Shown here: piece after piece, positions 6,052-7,220 of the stretch | How positions within the stretch are numbered: the stretch's first letter is position 1 | Layout: every line of letters begins with the position of its first letter | Assembly: GCA_902494605.1 (NCBI GenBank) | Contig: CABUUG010000094.1 | Location: forward strand, 1 to 7,220 | Length of the DNA: 7,220 bases | Origin: an uncultured Collinsella sp. | GTDB lineage: Bacteria > Actinomycetota > Coriobacteriia > Coriobacteriales > Coriobacteriaceae | Direction: 5' to 3' | Translations under genes and position numbers: made by a program | Notes under the pieces: generated by a model | What the model was told of the DNA's origin: nothing | Seen by the model: the letters and a program-made list of their open reading frames with translations, nothing else | Databases searched by the model: none

Positions 6052-7173
6052 CTATTCCGCGCCCTCCCGGCACATCATGCCGAGGGCCCAGAGCCACCTC
6101 ACGAGCTCGGCCGCGGTGGCCGCGTTGGCCTTCGCCGCGGGCATGCCGCGGGCGAGCATCTCCTCGCGCCGCCGCAGGAGCCGCTCGGACCCCTTCCTCC
6201 CGTGCATCCTTATCTCGAGGGGCACGCCCGTGTCCCTCGGCATGAGCTTCGGCTGGTGCCGTGCCGCGGCGTAGCACCATGAACCCTCAACGGCCAGCTT
6301 CCTCACGAGCGCGTTGCCCGCACCGCTGATGCCTCCGAGCCGCACGGAGTCGCCACTCGACCTCTGACTCGGCGCGAGGCCGAAATAGGCCGTGACCTGC
6401 CTTCCGGAACGGAACCTCGTGAAGTCGCCGACCTCGGCCGAGAAGGCTGCGGCCAGCGCGAAGGCGCAGCCCTTGATCGACTGGAGGGCGGCCACCTCCG
6501 CGGCGATCGGGCTGGCATCCACGGCGGCCCTGTACTCGGAGAGCAGGTCCGCCCGGGCCTCCGCCGCGGCCTCGACCTCGTTCCTCAGGGCGGCGAGCGT
6601 CCGAACCCCGCCATCGTCCTCCGGCCTGACCTTGTCGAGCCACCTCAGGAAGTCGTAGGTCCAGTACTTCCTCGGGTTGCCGGCGGGCGTGGTGCCGCCG
6701 TAGACGAACCCCCGCTTTGCGAGGAAGGCGAGCAGCCGCTGCTTGGCGGTCGCCAGGCGCGCGGTCGCCCCGTCGTAGGCGCCGGCGAGGTCCCTGATGC
6801 CTTCGACCTCGGGGGAGGGGGCCCATACGGGGGAGATGTCGTGGGCGAGTATCGCCTTGGCCATCCTGGCGGCGTCGTTCCTGTCGTTCTTGGAGGCCGA
6901 GTCGGCGGCCGACCTGGGGATCTTCGAGACCGCGGCGACGACGCACTCGACGCCGAGCCCGGCGAGCTCCCTTTGCGGGGCGAAGCCGAGGTAGCCGCTC
7001 TCGTAGGCCGCGAGCGACGGCCCGGGGAACCCATCCATCCACCCGGCGATCTCGCCCCAGGGGTTGCCGGGGAACCTCCTCGTCACGGCCTCGCCGGTGT
7101 CCGCGTCGAGGGCGCAGACGGTGGTCGACCTCAGGTGGACGTCCATCCCGAACGCGGTAGAATACTTTGGCAT
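6052..7173 (-). CDS. IS110-family transposase (DEDD recombinase)
   Basis: This 373-residue protein is the recombinase of the element. The N-terminal RuvC-like domain (DEDD_Tnp_IS110 type) carries the full acidic tetrad: Asp11 in GMDVH, Glu58 in AAYESG, and Asp97 and Asp100 in DRNDAARMAKA. Residues about 125-220 are helical and charged, as expected for the linker coiled coil. The C-terminal Transposase_20 domain follows: SIKGCAFALAAAFSAEVGD (232-250), FRSGRQVTAYFGLAPSQRSSG and GGISGAGNALVRK. The SSG serines (272-273) are the expected nucleophile site. The start at 7173 follows GGGAGG with a 5-nt spacer inside a self-complementary stretch. Length and motifs indicate an intact enzyme. AGG arginine codons and GC content set it apart from the neighbouring genes, indicating transfer. 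It converges on tyrS. IS110 versus IS1111 subgroup is unresolved. Confidence 0.96.
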   Translation of the reverse strand: MPKYSTAFGMDVHLRSTTVCALDADTGEAVTRRFPGNPWGEIAGWMDGFPGPSLAAYESGYLGFAPQRELAGLGVECVVAAVSKIPRSAADSASKNDRNDAARMAKAILAHDISPVWAPSPEVEGIRDLAGAYDGATARLATAKQRLLAFLAKRGFVYGGTTPAGNPRKYWTYDFLRWLDKVRPEDDGGVRTLAALRNEVEAAAEARADLLSEYRAAVDASPIAAEVAALQSIKGCAFALAAAFSAEVGDFTRFRSGRQVTAYFGLAPSQRSSGDSVRLGGISGAGNALVRKLAVEGSWCYAAARHQPKLMPRDTGVPLEIRMHGRKGSERLLRRREEMLARGMPAAKANAATAAELVRWLWALGMMCREGAE

Positions 7174-7185
7174 GGGAGCCTCCCA
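7173..7185 (-). promoter_or_regulatory. Self-complementary ribosome binding site of the transposase
   Basis: TGGGAG (7173-7178) and CTCCCA (7180-7185) are inverted repeats flanking one base. On the mRNA this means that GGGAGG, the Shine-Dalgarno, is followed at once by CTCCC and the ATG. The two halves are too close to form the full hairpin in one molecule, but partial pairing or pairing between molecules could limit ribosome access. Confidence 0.4.
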
Positions 7186-7195
7186 ACCTCGTTGC

Positions 7196-7209
7196 GGCGC
7201 GGCTGCGCC
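7196..7209. repeat. Small inverted repeat upstream of the transposase
   Basis: GGCGC (7196-7200) and GCGCC (7205-7209) form a 5-bp stem with a GGCT loop, 23 nt before the transposase start. It may be a subterminal part of the element or a leader hairpin. It is short and GC-rich, so it could be chance. Confidence 0.3.
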
Positions 7210-7220
7210 TATGGCACTTC

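Larger units (their letters stand above)
5843..7220 (-). mobile_element. IS110-family insertion sequence (ends not resolved)
   Basis: The certain core is the transposase (6052-7173). The structured GC-rich DNA at about 5885-6051 is probably element DNA too, and the 47 bp upstream of the gene (7174-7220) runs off the window. The stated left boundary is a guess set just after the 5807-5842 hairpin. IS110 elements make no reliable target duplications and usually lack terminal inverted repeats, so ends are hard to see. I found only a 7-nt inverted match (AGGCGCA at 5968-5974 and, on the minus strand, near 7205-7211). GC is clearly higher than in tyrS (roughly 78% versus 55% in the two sample lines counted). 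Confidence 0.7.

Noticed and set aside
5749..6282. 177-codon plus-strand open frame bridging the gap and the transposase 3' end
   Set aside because: It is Arg/Pro-rich and low in complexity, crosses several hairpins, overlaps the transposase antisense and has no ribosome binding site.
5968..7211. AGGCGCA at 5968-5974 and inverted near 7205-7211 as subterminal repeats of the insertion sequence
   Set aside because: Seven GC-rich bases are too few, the flanking bases do not match, and the true ends are not known.

Overview
The window reads as a chromosomal segment of a moderately high-GC bacterium with strong Shine-Dalgarno sites and CGC/CGT-rich arginine codons. The gene set and protein style suggest an actinobacterial gut commensal of the class Coriobacteriia, perhaps Collinsella-like. 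That assignment is an inference from impression and was not tested by a search.

Layout, left to right. (1) Positions <1-2182, minus strand: a bifunctional class A penicillin-binding protein (glycosyltransferase plus transpeptidase). It is intact at the N-terminus but runs off the left edge inside a low-complexity C-terminal tail (Lys/Asp repeat, ten-threonine run, Gly/Thr repeats, then a Pro/Thr segment whose opposite strand is G-rich). (2) A 162-bp divergent intergenic region with a short inverted repeat in the penicillin-binding-protein leader and one AT-rich patch. (3) Positions 2345-4321, plus: a U32 'peptidase' family protein with the four-cysteine signature, most like the RlhA/YdcP RNA-hydroxylation branch. 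(4) A 96-bp gap with an extended -10 promoter and a leader hairpin. (5) Positions 4418-5629, plus: tyrS, tyrosyl-tRNA synthetase of the KMSKS type with a C-terminal S4 domain, followed by a 12-bp perfect hairpin that starts on its stop codon. (6) Positions 5630-6051: 422 bp without a credible gene but dense in secondary structure, including a long compound hairpin (5673-5765), a second hairpin (5807-5842) and a multi-stem domain (5885-6022). (7) Positions 7173-6052, minus: a complete IS110-family transposase with an intact DEDD tetrad and the serine-containing C-terminal domain. It is clearly richer in GC and in AGG arginine codons than the other genes, so it was probably acquired.

The first three genes are housekeeping genes (cell-wall synthesis, probable RNA modification, translation). 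They look independently transcribed: the first two diverge, and tyrS has its own promoter. The most interesting part is the insertion sequence. IS110-family recombinases use an element-encoded bridge RNA, and the structured non-coding DNA just downstream of this transposase is where the IS1111 subgroup carries it. Neither end of the element could be fixed from the window; its upstream end probably lies beyond the right edge.
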